Assembly (NCBI GenBank): GCA_016776605.1
Contig: JADHTB010000001.1
Span: 248,001 to 312,000, forward strand
Source: Alphaproteobacteria bacterium
GTDB lineage: Bacteria; Pseudomonadota; Alphaproteobacteria; GCA-2731375
Reading direction: 5' to 3'
Length of the DNA stretch: 64,000 nucleotides
Shown here: one piece after another, positions 17,325 through 25,264 of the stretch
Layout of the letters: each line of letters starts with the position of its first letter
Position numbering within the stretch: position 1 is the first letter of the stretch
Program-made: the position numbers and the translations under genes
The notes under the pieces: model-generated
What the model saw: only the letters and a program-made list of their open reading frames with translations
What the model was told of the DNA's origin: nothing
The model's database searches: none

Positions 17325-18479
17325 CTAATGGGCGGCTTTGTATTCTTTCATGGCTTCCCGCGCGATGACCAGTTGCATGACCTGCGAGGTGCCTTCGAAA
17401 ATGCGCAGCAGGCGGGCATCGCGAAACAGGCGTTCCACCGCCGTTTCCCGCATATAGCCATAGCCGCCGTGCACCTGTACGGCCCGGTCGGCGATGCGCC
17501 AGACGGATTCGGAGGCGAAGTATTTGCTGGCGGCGGCGGCCTTGGTCACGTTTTCGCCCGCGTCCATCTGCCGGGCGGTCTGTTCCACCATGGCCCTGGC
17601 CGCCATATATTCCGCCTCGCTGTCGGCAATCATGCCCTGGATCAACTGAAACTCGGCAATTGCCTTGCCGAATTGCTGGCGTTGCATGGCGTAGGCGGTC
17701 ATTTCCTCCACCAGGCGGCTGGCCAGGCCGACACAGACCGCGCCCATATGAATACGGGCATCGTCCAGCACCTTCATGGCGGTGATGAAGCCCTGGCCCT
17801 CGTTGCCGCCCAACAAGGCATCGCCCGGCACCCGGCAATCAACGAATGTCACATCCGCCGTGGGTGCGCCCAGTTGGCCCATTTTCTCCAACGGCGGATC
17901 TATATGCAGGCCAGGGGTGCCGGCCTCCACCAAAAAAGCCGAAACGCCGGCAGCACTTTTATCGTCCGGATTGGTCCGGGCCATGACCGTGAACAGGCCG
18001 GCGACCGGGGCGTTGGAGATAAAGCGTTTGTTGCCGTTCAGGACATAGTCCGTGCCATCGCGGCGGGCCGAGGTGGACAGGCTTTTCGCGTCGGAGCCGC
18101 TGCCCGGCTCGGTCAGGCAAAAGCTGACGATCAATTCACCAGCCGCGATGGACGGCAGATAGCGCCTTTTTTGCTCTTCCGTGCCGTCGAGCACGATACT
18201 TTTGCCACCTACCCCGTTGGTGGTGCCCACGTAGGAACGATAGGCGGGCGCGGCGCGGCAGAATTCAAAGATCATCCGCACCTCGGCCCATTTGCCCAAG
18301 CCCAGGCCGCCATGCTCGGCGGGAATGGCATAGGCGAATAGACCCATATCCCGCATCAGGCCCAACAGATCATCGGGGATACGGTGTTCCCGGTCGACCT
18401 GGGCCTCCGCCGGGATCAGTTTTTCGTTCACCAGCCGGCGCACGCTGTCCAGCAACGGGGTAATATCGTCTTCGTTCAT
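17325..18479 (-). CDS. Acyl-CoA dehydrogenase
   Basis: A 384-residue acyl-CoA dehydrogenase, the third in the window. It has VSFCLTEPGSGSDAKSLSTS in the middle domain, QVHGGYGYMRETAVERLFRD, and the C-terminal LLRIFEGTSQVMQLVIA with the catalytic Glu of the medium/short-chain type. The start at 18479 (MNEDDITPL) was chosen because AGGAG is well placed nine bases before it; an upstream ATG at 18503 has no such site. The gene stands alone, with a copy of the dispersed structured repeat about 50 bases upstream of its start. Confidence 0.92.
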   Translation of the reverse strand: MNEDDITPLLDSVRRLVNEKLIPAEAQVDREHRIPDDLLGLMRDMGLFAYAIPAEHGGLGLGKWAEVRMIFEFCRAAPAYRSYVGTTNGVGGKSIVLDGTEEQKRRYLPSIAAGELIVSFCLTEPGSGSDAKSLSTSARRDGTDYVLNGNKRFISNAPVAGLFTVMARTNPDDKSAAGVSAFLVEAGTPGLHIDPPLEKMGQLGAPTADVTFVDCRVPGDALLGGNEGQGFITAMKVLDDARIHMGAVCVGLASRLVEEMTAYAMQRQQFGKAIAEFQLIQGMIADSEAEYMAARAMVEQTARQMDAGENVTKAAAASKYFASESVWRIADRAVQVHGGYGYMRETAVERLFRDARLLRIFEGTSQVMQLVIAREAMKEYKAAH

Positions 18480-18528
18480 GCGGTCATTCTCCTTCATCGT
18501 CAATGTGCCTTGCCTTTGCCGCGCCGAC

Positions 18529-18631
18529 TAGAGCAATTTTCAATTAATTGGAGTCGCTCTCGCGACTTAAATGATTGGTTCAATTGCTCTATTTTTAAGA
18601 GTCTGAGCGCATTTTCTTCGAATGCGCTCTA
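18529..18631 (+). repeat. Dispersed structured repeat, copy A1 (plus orientation)
   Basis: A 103-base element bounded by TAGAGC and GCGCTCTA. It can form an outer stem (AGAGCAATT with AATTGCTCT) around an inner hairpin GTCGC-TCTC-GCGAC, followed by a hairpin GAGCGCATT/AATGCGCTC. It is about 90% identical to the copy at 58697-58797 and shares the same three-hairpin plan with the copies at 18978 and 25162. It lies in the leader of the acyl-CoA dehydrogenase gene at 18479. Confidence 0.88.
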
Positions 18632-18683
18632 GGAAAAATTCAAGCTGGTAGAGCTAAAATAGAGCGAGGAAAAGGATGGCGGC

Positions 18684-18785
18684 ATGAAGCCGGCGGTGAA
18701 TCACCCGGTGCGTTTCTGTTTTTGCAAAAAGGACGCGGTTTTGCAGGGCGCGGCGGACCATTTGCGGGCTTTTTTCAATCCCTAA
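18684..18785 (+). CDS. Possible small protein (33 residues)
   Basis: A short frame starts MKPAVNHPVRFCFCKKDAV and ends in ADHLRAFFNP. An AAGGA motif sits seven bases before the ATG, which is the main reason to list it. It has a Cys-Phe-Cys-Lys-Lys segment and a predicted helical end. I recognise no homologue. The frame lies between repeat copy A1 and the tRNA-His promoter in a stretch otherwise without genes, so it could be a chance frame. Confidence 0.3.
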   Translation: MKPAVNHPVRFCFCKKDAVLQGAADHLRAFFNP

Positions 18786-18795
18786 ACGGCGCCGC

Positions 18796-18824
18796 TTGAC
18801 GCCGGCCCGTGGGCGGGTTAATCA
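18796..18824 (+). promoter_or_regulatory. Sigma-70 promoter of tRNA-His
   Basis: TTGACG (18796-18801) and TAATCA (18819-18824) are separated by 17 bases. Transcription would begin near 18831, about 20 bases before the tRNA, with a GC-rich start region as is usual for stable RNA promoters. Confidence 0.55.
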
Positions 18825-18850
18825 GCGGTTCGGCTCCACGATGGGCCTGT

Positions 18851-18928
18851 GGCGGGTGTAGCTCAGTTGGTTAGAGCGCTAGATTGTGGATCTAGAGGTC
18901 GGGGGTTCAATCCCCCTCACTCGCCCCA
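18851..18928 (+). tRNA. tRNA-His (GTG)
   Basis: A full cloverleaf with anticodon GTG at 18886-18888. The acceptor stem pairs 1-7 with 66-72 (including one G-U), the T-loop is TTCAATC and CCA is encoded. An eighth base G at -1 (18851) faces C73, the classical identity pair of tRNA-His. Many alphaproteobacteria have lost this G-1:C73 pair, so its presence here is informative about the lineage. Confidence 0.97.
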
Positions 18929-18977
18929 CTCCCAACCAATTGAAAACGGAAACCTTTTGGACGGCAGCCCATGGCGC

Positions 18978-19080
18978 TAGAGCATTTTCATTCTGAAAAT
19001 GCTCAGATCTTTAGAATTGGAGCAATTTTTCCAATCACTTAGAATCGCTGCGCGATTCTCATTAATTCGGAATTGCTCCA
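18978..19080 (-). repeat. Dispersed structured repeat, copy B1 (minus orientation)
   Basis: A 103-base element about 50 bases after tRNA-His and directly downstream of livF. On the minus strand it has the same order as copy A1: an outer stem GAGCAATT/AATTGCTC, an inner hairpin GAATCGC/GCGATTC and an end hairpin GAGCATTTTC/GAAAATGCTC. The stems differ from A1 in sequence but keep pairing. The end hairpin could also stop the tRNA-His transcript. It is closest to copy B2 at 25162. Confidence 0.88.
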
Positions 19081-19082
19081 GT

Positions 19083-19853
19083 CTACAAGGTCAGGTATTT
19101 GGTCTGAATATCCACGTTGGCGCGCAGCTTGTCCGGTGTGCCGGTGTACTCGATCTTGCCTTTTTCCAGGATGTGGACCCGGTCACTCAGGTAAAGCACG
19201 AATCCGAGGTTCTGTTCGGCCAAGACAATGGAAAGTCCACCCACCTTGAGTTGGTGGATGCGGTCGCGCAATGTCTCCACGATAATCGGCGCCAGACCCT
19301 CCGACGGTTCGTCCAGCAACAGCAGTTTGGGATTGCCCATGAGGCTGCGGGCGATGGTCAGCATCTGCTGCTGACCGCCACTGAGGACACCGCCCTTGCG
19401 GCTTTGGATATCCTTCAGGTCGGGAAACAGCTCGAACACCTGTTCTTCGCTCCAACCATCACGCTTGTCGCCGTCGATGGGTGGCAGCCGCGCGATATCC
19501 AGGTTCTCCCAAACCGTTAGTTCGGGAAAGATACGCCTGTCTTCCGGCACATAACCGATACCCAGCTTGGCCACATGATGCACCGCCATCTTGGTAATAT
19601 CGCGACCCATCCAGCGCACGCTGCCTTCCTGCGGCGGCGCCAGGCCCATGATGCTGCGCATGGTCGTCGTCTTACCGACGCCGTTGCGGCCCACCAGCGC
19701 CACCACTTCACCGGGCTCGACCGTCAACGAGATGCCGAACAGACCCTTGCTCAGGCCATAGGCCGTACGGATGTTGTCAACCATTAAATAGCGCGGCCGG
19801 TGTTCCGGCGCGGGCGTTCGGTGATGCTTTATGGTCTTGCGCCGGGAAACCAT
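19083..19853 (-). CDS. livF: Branched-chain amino acid ABC transporter ATP-binding protein (LivF type)
   Basis: A 256-residue ABC ATPase of the LivF group. Walker A is GRNGVGKTT, the signature is LSGGQQQMLTIARSL, Walker B is LLLLDEPSEGLAP and the H-loop region reads VLAEQNLGF. LivF subunits energise uptake of branched-chain amino acids, amides or urea with LivG, LivH, LivM and a binding protein. None of those partners is in the window, so it is an orphan here. The start at 19853 has an AAGGA motif close by; MVDNIRTAYG at 19784 is the alternative. The gene is divergent from the flavoprotein gene at 19923 and ends next to repeat copy B1. Confidence 0.92.
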   Translation of the reverse strand: MVSRRKTIKHHRTPAPEHRPRYLMVDNIRTAYGLSKGLFGISLTVEPGEVVALVGRNGVGKTTTMRSIMGLAPPQEGSVRWMGRDITKMAVHHVAKLGIGYVPEDRRIFPELTVWENLDIARLPPIDGDKRDGWSEEQVFELFPDLKDIQSRKGGVLSGGQQQMLTIARSLMGNPKLLLLDEPSEGLAPIIVETLRDRIHQLKVGGLSIVLAEQNLGFVLYLSDRVHILEKGKIEYTGTPDKLRANVDIQTKYLTL

Positions 19854-19922
19854 GTATTCCTTAATTCCAACAAGACCGCCGCGCGCATCAAACGGTTAGC
19901 GGAGCGGCAGGGAGGGAGTTAC

Positions 19923-21641
19923 TTGGTCATCGCGGATCCAGACGCATCGGAATCCTATGATGTGATTGTGCTGGGCGCGGGCGCGGGCGGCATGGCCGCC
20001 GCCGTTGTTGCCGCCAACGAAGGCCTCAAAACCCTGGTCATTGAAAAGACCGATTATGTCGGCGGCACCACCGCCCTGTCCGGTGGCATGGTCTGGGTAC
20101 CGAACAACACCAAGATGGCAGCGAGCGGTCTTGCCGATACAGCAGAAGATGCCCAGACCTACCTGGACGCGACCGCGGGCCAAGGGGGGAATAGCGGGGA
20201 TTGTGCGGCATTGCGCCGAACTTTCCTGGCAGAGGCATCAGGGGCCATCGACTATCTGGACCGCAACAGCCACGTCCACCTGGTGCCGCTGGCTTTTTAC
20301 CCGGACTATTATCCAGACAAGCCCGGCGCCACATTGGGTGGACGCGTGATGGAACCAATGGCCCTGGACGCGCGCGAACTGGGCGAGGCTTTCAAGCTGT
20401 TGCGCCCGCCGCTTCCCGAATTCACCCTGTTCGGCGGCATGATGGTGGCGCGCCCGGACATTGTTCATTTCCGGGGTATCTTCCGCTCCCCCGCCTCGGC
20501 CCTGAAAGTCGCCCGGCTAGTCCTTTCCTATGTCATCGACCGCACCAAGTTCCATCGAGGCGCCAATCTGGTGCTGGGCAACGCCCTGGCCGGCCGGCTG
20601 CTGAAATCACTATTGACGCTTAATGTGCCGATCCGGCGAAACACCGTCACCAACCATCTGGTTAAAGAAGGCGACCGTATCGTGGGCGTCGAGATTGCCA
20701 CCCCGTCCGGCCCCTTGGTTATCAAGGCACGGCGCGGTGTGGTTCTGGCCGCTGGTGGTTTCTCCCACGACCCGGACCTGCGGGCCCGTTATCTGCCGGG
20801 GGAAGCCGGCATGCATTCGGCGGCGGCGGTGGGCAACAGCGGCGACGGCGTGAAACTTGCCATGGCCGCGGGCGGTAGTGTACCGGAGGACAATGCCTCC
20901 AACGCCTTTTGGGCGCCCGTATCGCGCTTTACCCGAGCCGATGGCAGTGCCGGCGTTTATCCCCATACCGTGACTGACAGGGGTAAGCCGGGCATGTTGG
21001 CGGTCAATCATGACGGCCGCCGCTTTACCAACGAATCCAATTCGTACCACGAATTCGTGCTGGCAATGTTCCGCAGCCACAATTCCAGCCCGACAATTCC
21101 CTCGCATTTGCTGTGCGACCAGCAGTCGCTTTGGCAATACGGCCTGGGCGCGGTCAAACCGATGGCCCTGCGCCTGGCGCCCTATCTGCGCAGCGGTTAT
21201 CTGATCAAGGCATCGAGCCTGGCGGAACTGGCACAAAAAATCGGCGTCGACCCCGGCCATTTGGCCGAAACCGTGGCGACCTATAACGCCGATGCGCTGC
21301 GTGGCGAGGACACCGCCTTTGGCCGAGGCAGCAACGCCTATCATAAATATGTCGGCGATCCGGCGAACCAGCCCAATCCCTGTATGCGGCCCGTTGCAAG
21401 GCCGCCCTTTTATGCGGTCACGCTTTATCCCGGCGACCTGGGCACGGCGGCCGGCGCGCGAACGGGCCCCAATGGCGAAGTGTTGAGCCAGGATGGCACG
21501 GCCATCCCTGGGCTGTACGCCTGTGGCAACGATATGAACTCGGTCATGGCCGGCAACTATCCCGGCCCCGGCATCACCCTGGGGCCGGCCCTGGTATTCG
21601 GCTATCTTGCAGCCATGCACCTGGTGCGGCAACAACAATAG
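19923..21641 (+). CDS. FAD-dependent oxidoreductase (fumarate reductase/3-ketosteroid dehydrogenase family)
   Basis: A flavoprotein of about 572 residues. The dinucleotide-binding motif VIVLGAGAGGMAAAV is followed by VIEKTDYVGGTTALSGGMVW, and the C-terminus has GLYACGNDMNSVMAGNYPGP followed by ITLGPALVFGY, a signature of the succinate dehydrogenase/fumarate reductase flavoprotein and KstD-like family. I place the start at the TTG at 19923 because GGAGGGAG lies just upstream and it puts the FAD motif near the N-terminus; the frame is open back to 19800, but that would overlap livF. It is followed after nine bases by a cupin gene, with the ThDP enzyme next, so the three are probably co-transcribed. 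Confidence 0.88.
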   Translation: MVIADPDASESYDVIVLGAGAGGMAAAVVAANEGLKTLVIEKTDYVGGTTALSGGMVWVPNNTKMAASGLADTAEDAQTYLDATAGQGGNSGDCAALRRTFLAEASGAIDYLDRNSHVHLVPLAFYPDYYPDKPGATLGGRVMEPMALDARELGEAFKLLRPPLPEFTLFGGMMVARPDIVHFRGIFRSPASALKVARLVLSYVIDRTKFHRGANLVLGNALAGRLLKSLLTLNVPIRRNTVTNHLVKEGDRIVGVEIATPSGPLVIKARRGVVLAAGGFSHDPDLRARYLPGEAGMHSAAAVGNSGDGVKLAMAAGGSVPEDNASNAFWAPVSRFTRADGSAGVYPHTVTDRGKPGMLAVNHDGRRFTNESNSYHEFVLAMFRSHNSSPTIPSHLLCDQQSLWQYGLGAVKPMALRLAPYLRSGYLIKASSLAELAQKIGVDPGHLAETVATYNADALRGEDTAFGRGSNAYHKYVGDPANQPNPCMRPVARPPFYAVTLYPGDLGTAAGARTGPNGEVLSQDGTAIPGLYACGNDMNSVMAGNYPGPGITLGPALVFGYLAAMHLVRQQQ

Positions 21642-21650
21642 GAGAAACCC

Positions 21651-22022
21651 ATGAGCAATAAAAAAGGCAAATCCGGCATCCGCAATATCGCCGAAGTGCC
21701 CTGGCAGCAATTCCCCAACCATTTCGGCGGCGCTCTATCGAAGCCATTGGTCGGGCCGGGCGATACCGACATCAGGTTGATCGACTATCGGATTTCCAGC
21801 TATCAGCCCATGGCCTATGTCGCCGCGCACACCCACAAGATCCAGGAACAGATCTATCATGTGCTGGATGGCGAGGGCCTGATGGAAATCGACGGTAAAA
21901 ATACCGTGGTGCGCCGCCATGATGTGATCCACATTCCACCGGGTATAGAGCATGCCATTGCCAATTCCGGCCTCGTGGACCTGGTCTTTCTGGTCATCAC
22001 TTCCCCTGCATCGGATGATTAA
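21651..22022 (+). CDS. Cupin domain protein
   Basis: A 123-residue single-domain cupin. Both cupin motifs are present: HTHKIQEQIYHVLDGEG with the metal-binding His, His and Glu, and HIPPGIEHAIANSG with the last His. A metal-dependent role (isomerase, dioxygenase or sensor) is likely, but small cupins are too diverse to assign. It lies between the flavoprotein and the ThDP enzyme, nine bases after the first, so it probably serves the same pathway. Confidence 0.88.
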   Translation: MSNKKGKSGIRNIAEVPWQQFPNHFGGALSKPLVGPGDTDIRLIDYRISSYQPMAYVAAHTHKIQEQIYHVLDGEGLMEIDGKNTVVRRHDVIHIPPGIEHAIANSGLVDLVFLVITSPASDD

Positions 22023-22079
22023 CCTAGAACCGTTCCGGGATATTCTGGTCCTGATCATTGTTGGAAATGGAGTTGAGAC

Positions 22080-23849
22080 ATGAAGGGCGGAGAATTGATT
22101 GCCCAGTTCCTGGTGCAGGAAAAAATCCCCTATGTGTTTGGCATTTGCGGACACGGTAATGTCGGCCTGCTGGACGAGCTTTACAACATCCGCGACGAGG
22201 TCAAATTGATCTCGCCGCGCCACGAACAGACCGCGGCGCACATGGCGGATGCTTATTTCAGGATCAAGCACCAGCCGGCGGCGACATTGACCTCGTGCGG
22301 GCCCGGCTCGGCCAATATTGTCATCGGAATGGCCAATGCCCTGGCGGATTCATCCGCCATTCTGGCAATAACCGCGAACGTGCCCACCCAGCAGTTCAAT
22401 CGCGGGCCGTTTCAAGAAATCAATCGCCATTTCGCCGCCGACTTTCCCGCCGTATTGAAGCCGGTGGTCAAACGCAGCTTCCAGCCGACACGGGTTGATA
22501 TGCTGCCCCTGACCCTGCGCCAGGCCATAGAGCTGGCGGTTTCCGGGCGGCCTGGCCCGGTGCAGGTCGACATCCCCTTTAACGTCTTCCAGGAGGAGGC
22601 GGATGTTGAATTGGAACCCTCCGCGCGCTTCAGGACGCGCAAGCGGGCGGGCACCGACCCGGCGGATATAGAACAAGCGCTGGCCATGCTGGGCGCGGCG
22701 GAACGGCCGGCGCTGTTCATCGGCCATGGCGTAACCCTGGCCGAGGCGGCCCCGGAATTGACCGAGCTGGCCGAACGCCTGAACATCCCCGTGATCAGTT
22801 CGCCCAACGGCATGGGCTGCATTCCCATGGCGCATCCACTCTCGCTTGGTTTCATCGGCCGCAACGGCACATTCCCCGCCAATCAATCCGGCCGCAACGC
22901 CGACCTGGTGATTGCCGTTGGCGCCCGTTTCGACGACCGTTCGTCGTCCTCGTGGATTCCCGGTTATTCATGGAACTTCCCGGCCTGCAAGCTTATCCAC
23001 GTTGATATCGACGTTGATGAAATCGGCCGTAACTATATTCCCGATCTGGGCATAACATCGGATGCCGGTAGTTTCCTGCGCCAGATGCTGGGCGCGGTAG
23101 ACGCGGCGGGAACAGAGAAGCCGGCACGAAAAGCCTGGCTGGCCGAAATAGAGGGCTGGCGCGAGGAATGGGCCCGTTTCGTGGCGCCCAATTTCGAAAT
23201 TCGCTCCTCGCCATTACGGCCCGAACAGGTGGTCACCGATATCCGCGCGGTATTACCGGACGACGCCATCATCTCGCTTGATTCGGGCGTCCATCACAAC
23301 TGGTTCATGCAGTTCTGGGAATGCCGTATGCCGCAGACGATGTTGAACGCCTGGGGTTTCTCCGCCATGGGGTTCGGCGTCTCGGGCATCCTGGGGGCCA
23401 AATTGGCGGCGCCCGAGCGGACCTGCGTCGCCATATGCGGCGATGGCGGTTTCACCATGACACCGCATGTCCTTTGCACCGCTGTCGAATACAACATTCC
23501 CTGCATCTGGGTGGTCTGGAACAATTTTGCCTGGGGCGCCATCCGCGACATCCAATATGGCATGTTCGGCGGCCGGGAAATCGGCACCGGCTTTTATCGG
23601 GGCGACAACCAGGAACCTTACAATCCCGACTTTGCAGCCCTTGCCCGTGCCTGTGGCGTGCATGGCGTCACCGTCACCAAGTCGGAGGATTTCAAGGGCG
23701 CCTTGGAACACGCCGTCGCCCTGGGCAAACCGGCATTGATCGACGTCCATGTGGATGCCGAAGTGAAGCCACCCGCGACCGGTACCTGGCAATTACCGCC
23801 AACGCCGTTCGGCGAACCGGCCTTCGGCGGCCCAACGCCGCGCGGCTAA
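22080..23849 (+). CDS. Thiamine diphosphate enzyme of the acetolactate synthase family
   Basis: A 589-residue ThDP-dependent enzyme. The catalytic Glu is in ISPRHEQTAAHMADAY at about residue 50, the central domain has ADLVIAVGARFDDR, and the C-terminal cofactor motif begins AICGDGGFTMTPHVL and ends near WVVWNNFAWGAIRD. Enzymes of this family decarboxylate 2-oxo acids and ligate or release the product (acetolactate synthase, glyoxylate carboligase, sulfoacetaldehyde acetyltransferase, benzoylformate decarboxylase and others). The lack of a small regulatory subunit gene nearby argues for a catabolic member. It follows the flavoprotein and cupin in one likely operon. Confidence 0.9.
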   Translation: MKGGELIAQFLVQEKIPYVFGICGHGNVGLLDELYNIRDEVKLISPRHEQTAAHMADAYFRIKHQPAATLTSCGPGSANIVIGMANALADSSAILAITANVPTQQFNRGPFQEINRHFAADFPAVLKPVVKRSFQPTRVDMLPLTLRQAIELAVSGRPGPVQVDIPFNVFQEEADVELEPSARFRTRKRAGTDPADIEQALAMLGAAERPALFIGHGVTLAEAAPELTELAERLNIPVISSPNGMGCIPMAHPLSLGFIGRNGTFPANQSGRNADLVIAVGARFDDRSSSSWIPGYSWNFPACKLIHVDIDVDEIGRNYIPDLGITSDAGSFLRQMLGAVDAAGTEKPARKAWLAEIEGWREEWARFVAPNFEIRSSPLRPEQVVTDIRAVLPDDAIISLDSGVHHNWFMQFWECRMPQTMLNAWGFSAMGFGVSGILGAKLAAPERTCVAICGDGGFTMTPHVLCTAVEYNIPCIWVVWNNFAWGAIRDIQYGMFGGREIGTGFYRGDNQEPYNPDFAALARACGVHGVTVTKSEDFKGALEHAVALGKPALIDVHVDAEVKPPATGTWQLPPTPFGEPAFGGPTPRG

Positions 23850-23982
23850 TACCAATCAGCGTTGATATCTAGCCGTTTTCGATTTCGAAATACGCAATCC
23901 AGGCCGTGACGGCGGCCCGGCGCCCCTGCGCCGCCCGCGCGGAGCGGTGCGGTTTGGCGCACAAGCGTGAGCGACTAAAGCT

Positions 23983-24014
23983 AGACTTGTTTCGATGAAT
24001 ATCGAAACAGGTCT
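23983..24014 (-). terminator. Hairpin at the end of the epimerase gene
   Basis: Fourteen-base arms with one G-T mismatch and a 4-base loop (AGACTTGTTTCGAT, then GAAT, then its complement). It overlaps the last bases of the epimerase gene on the minus strand. No long U-tract follows, so it may only protect the 3' end. The inner 16 bases also occur, inverted, at 31322-31337. Confidence 0.45.
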
Positions 24015-25122
24015 ACCGGGCGCGGTGGTCCCGATCCAGTCCGGGCTGTTTCGGGTGCGGATAGGGATGGTGAAAATCAGGCGCCACATATTCTATTGCC
24101 GCCAGCTTTTCGCAGGTCTCGCGGTACACAGTGGCAATGGCGTCTTCCAGGCCGTAATTCTCGGCCAGTTTGGCGGCGAATTCCGCGGTCTCCTCGGGCG
24201 GGTTGTCCCGGTACCAATGCACGGTGCGCTCCATCGCCTCGACCGGCGCAACCAAGTCCCGGTAGCCCAGTTCTGATTTCACCTTGTAGAGATCAAACAA
24301 CTGATGGTTCGACGGCCCGTTGAACATCATCAGACCACGCGCCGGATGGGCATAGGCATCCGGCACACCGATAATTTCGATCTCGCTGTCCATGGACCGC
24401 GCCACCACTTCGATCCATTGCGCCATGGTAAACTGCACCTCGTCGCCGCAATCGTAGATTTGCCCGGCAGCGGTATCAGGTTGCCGTGCGGCAAGCAGGA
24501 CGGCGTGGGCGACATTCTCGGAATAACCACGGGTCATCAGGGTCAAACCACCGTCAGGCAGTACGATATAGGGCCGCTTGTCCGTAAAGCGGCGCATGAT
24601 GCTCCAGGCGGTGGGTGTCAACTGCCGGGGACCGTAGACGACAGGATAGCGGAAATGGGTGGCGCTATATTGGCCGTCGGCGTGGCCCTGCATGACGGCT
24701 TCCTCCGCCATCCGGACCAGATAGCCAAAGCGGAATTCCGCCTCGCTCTCTATTTTCGGCGCGCCCTCGGGAAGCGGCACCTGCAAGCCGGCGGGAAACA
24801 GTGCGCCAGGCTGCAACACGCCGCGAAAACAGGGCGCGCCGCCGACCGTAATCAGCCGGTCTGTGTAATCCCCGACAATCTCGGCGATATAACGGATGCG
24901 GCCATAGGTGGCGATGATCAGATCAAAGGAACGGCCCGCCAGCGCCTCGCGCAGGGTTTCGCGAAAATGAGGATCACCGATGATCCGTTCGACCGAACGC
25001 GGGATCTCGTCGCTGTCATGCGTGCCGCGATGCATGATCGATACATCGTAACCTTGCGCGATTAAGCCGTTTACCAAATACGGCCCGGTCGGTCCCGTGC
25101 CGCCAATAACAAGTGCCTTCAA
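24013..25122 (-). CDS. NAD-dependent epimerase/dehydratase family protein
   Basis: A 369-residue extended short-chain dehydrogenase fold. The nucleotide-binding motif ALVIGGTGPTGPYLVNGL is at the N-terminus; the usual YxxxK region appears as SATHFRYPVVYGPRQLTPTAW, where the classical Tyr-x3-Lys is not clear, so it may be an atypical or non-catalytic binder as in NmrA-like proteins. The last 80 residues are acidic and then end in a His/Pro-rich tail. It lies downstream of the methyltransferase gene on the same strand, with repeat copy B2 in between. The substrate is unknown. Confidence 0.82.
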   Translation of the reverse strand: MKALVIGGTGPTGPYLVNGLIAQGYDVSIMHRGTHDSDEIPRSVERIIGDPHFRETLREALAGRSFDLIIATYGRIRYIAEIVGDYTDRLITVGGAPCFRGVLQPGALFPAGLQVPLPEGAPKIESEAEFRFGYLVRMAEEAVMQGHADGQYSATHFRYPVVYGPRQLTPTAWSIMRRFTDKRPYIVLPDGGLTLMTRGYSENVAHAVLLAARQPDTAAGQIYDCGDEVQFTMAQWIEVVARSMDSEIEIIGVPDAYAHPARGLMMFNGPSNHQLFDLYKVKSELGYRDLVAPVEAMERTVHWYRDNPPEETAEFAAKLAENYGLEDAIATVYRETCEKLAAIEYVAPDFHHPYPHPKQPGLDRDHRAR

Positions 25123-25161
25123 AACGCAGTCTCCCCAATGTATCGAATATTGAACACGGCC

Positions 25162-25264
25162 TAGAGCATTTTCATTCTAAAAATGCTCAGATCTTTAGAA
25201 TTAGAGCAACTTTTCCAATCACTTAGAGTAGCTTCACGATTCTCTTTAATTCGGAATTGCTCTA
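25162..25264 (-). repeat. Dispersed structured repeat, copy B2 (minus orientation)
   Basis: A 103-base copy bounded by TAGAGC and GCTCTA. It is about 90% identical to copy B1, but the inner hairpin is partly decayed. The final CTA (25262-25264) supplies the TAG stop codon of the methyltransferase gene, so the insertion defines the end of that protein. Confidence 0.88.
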
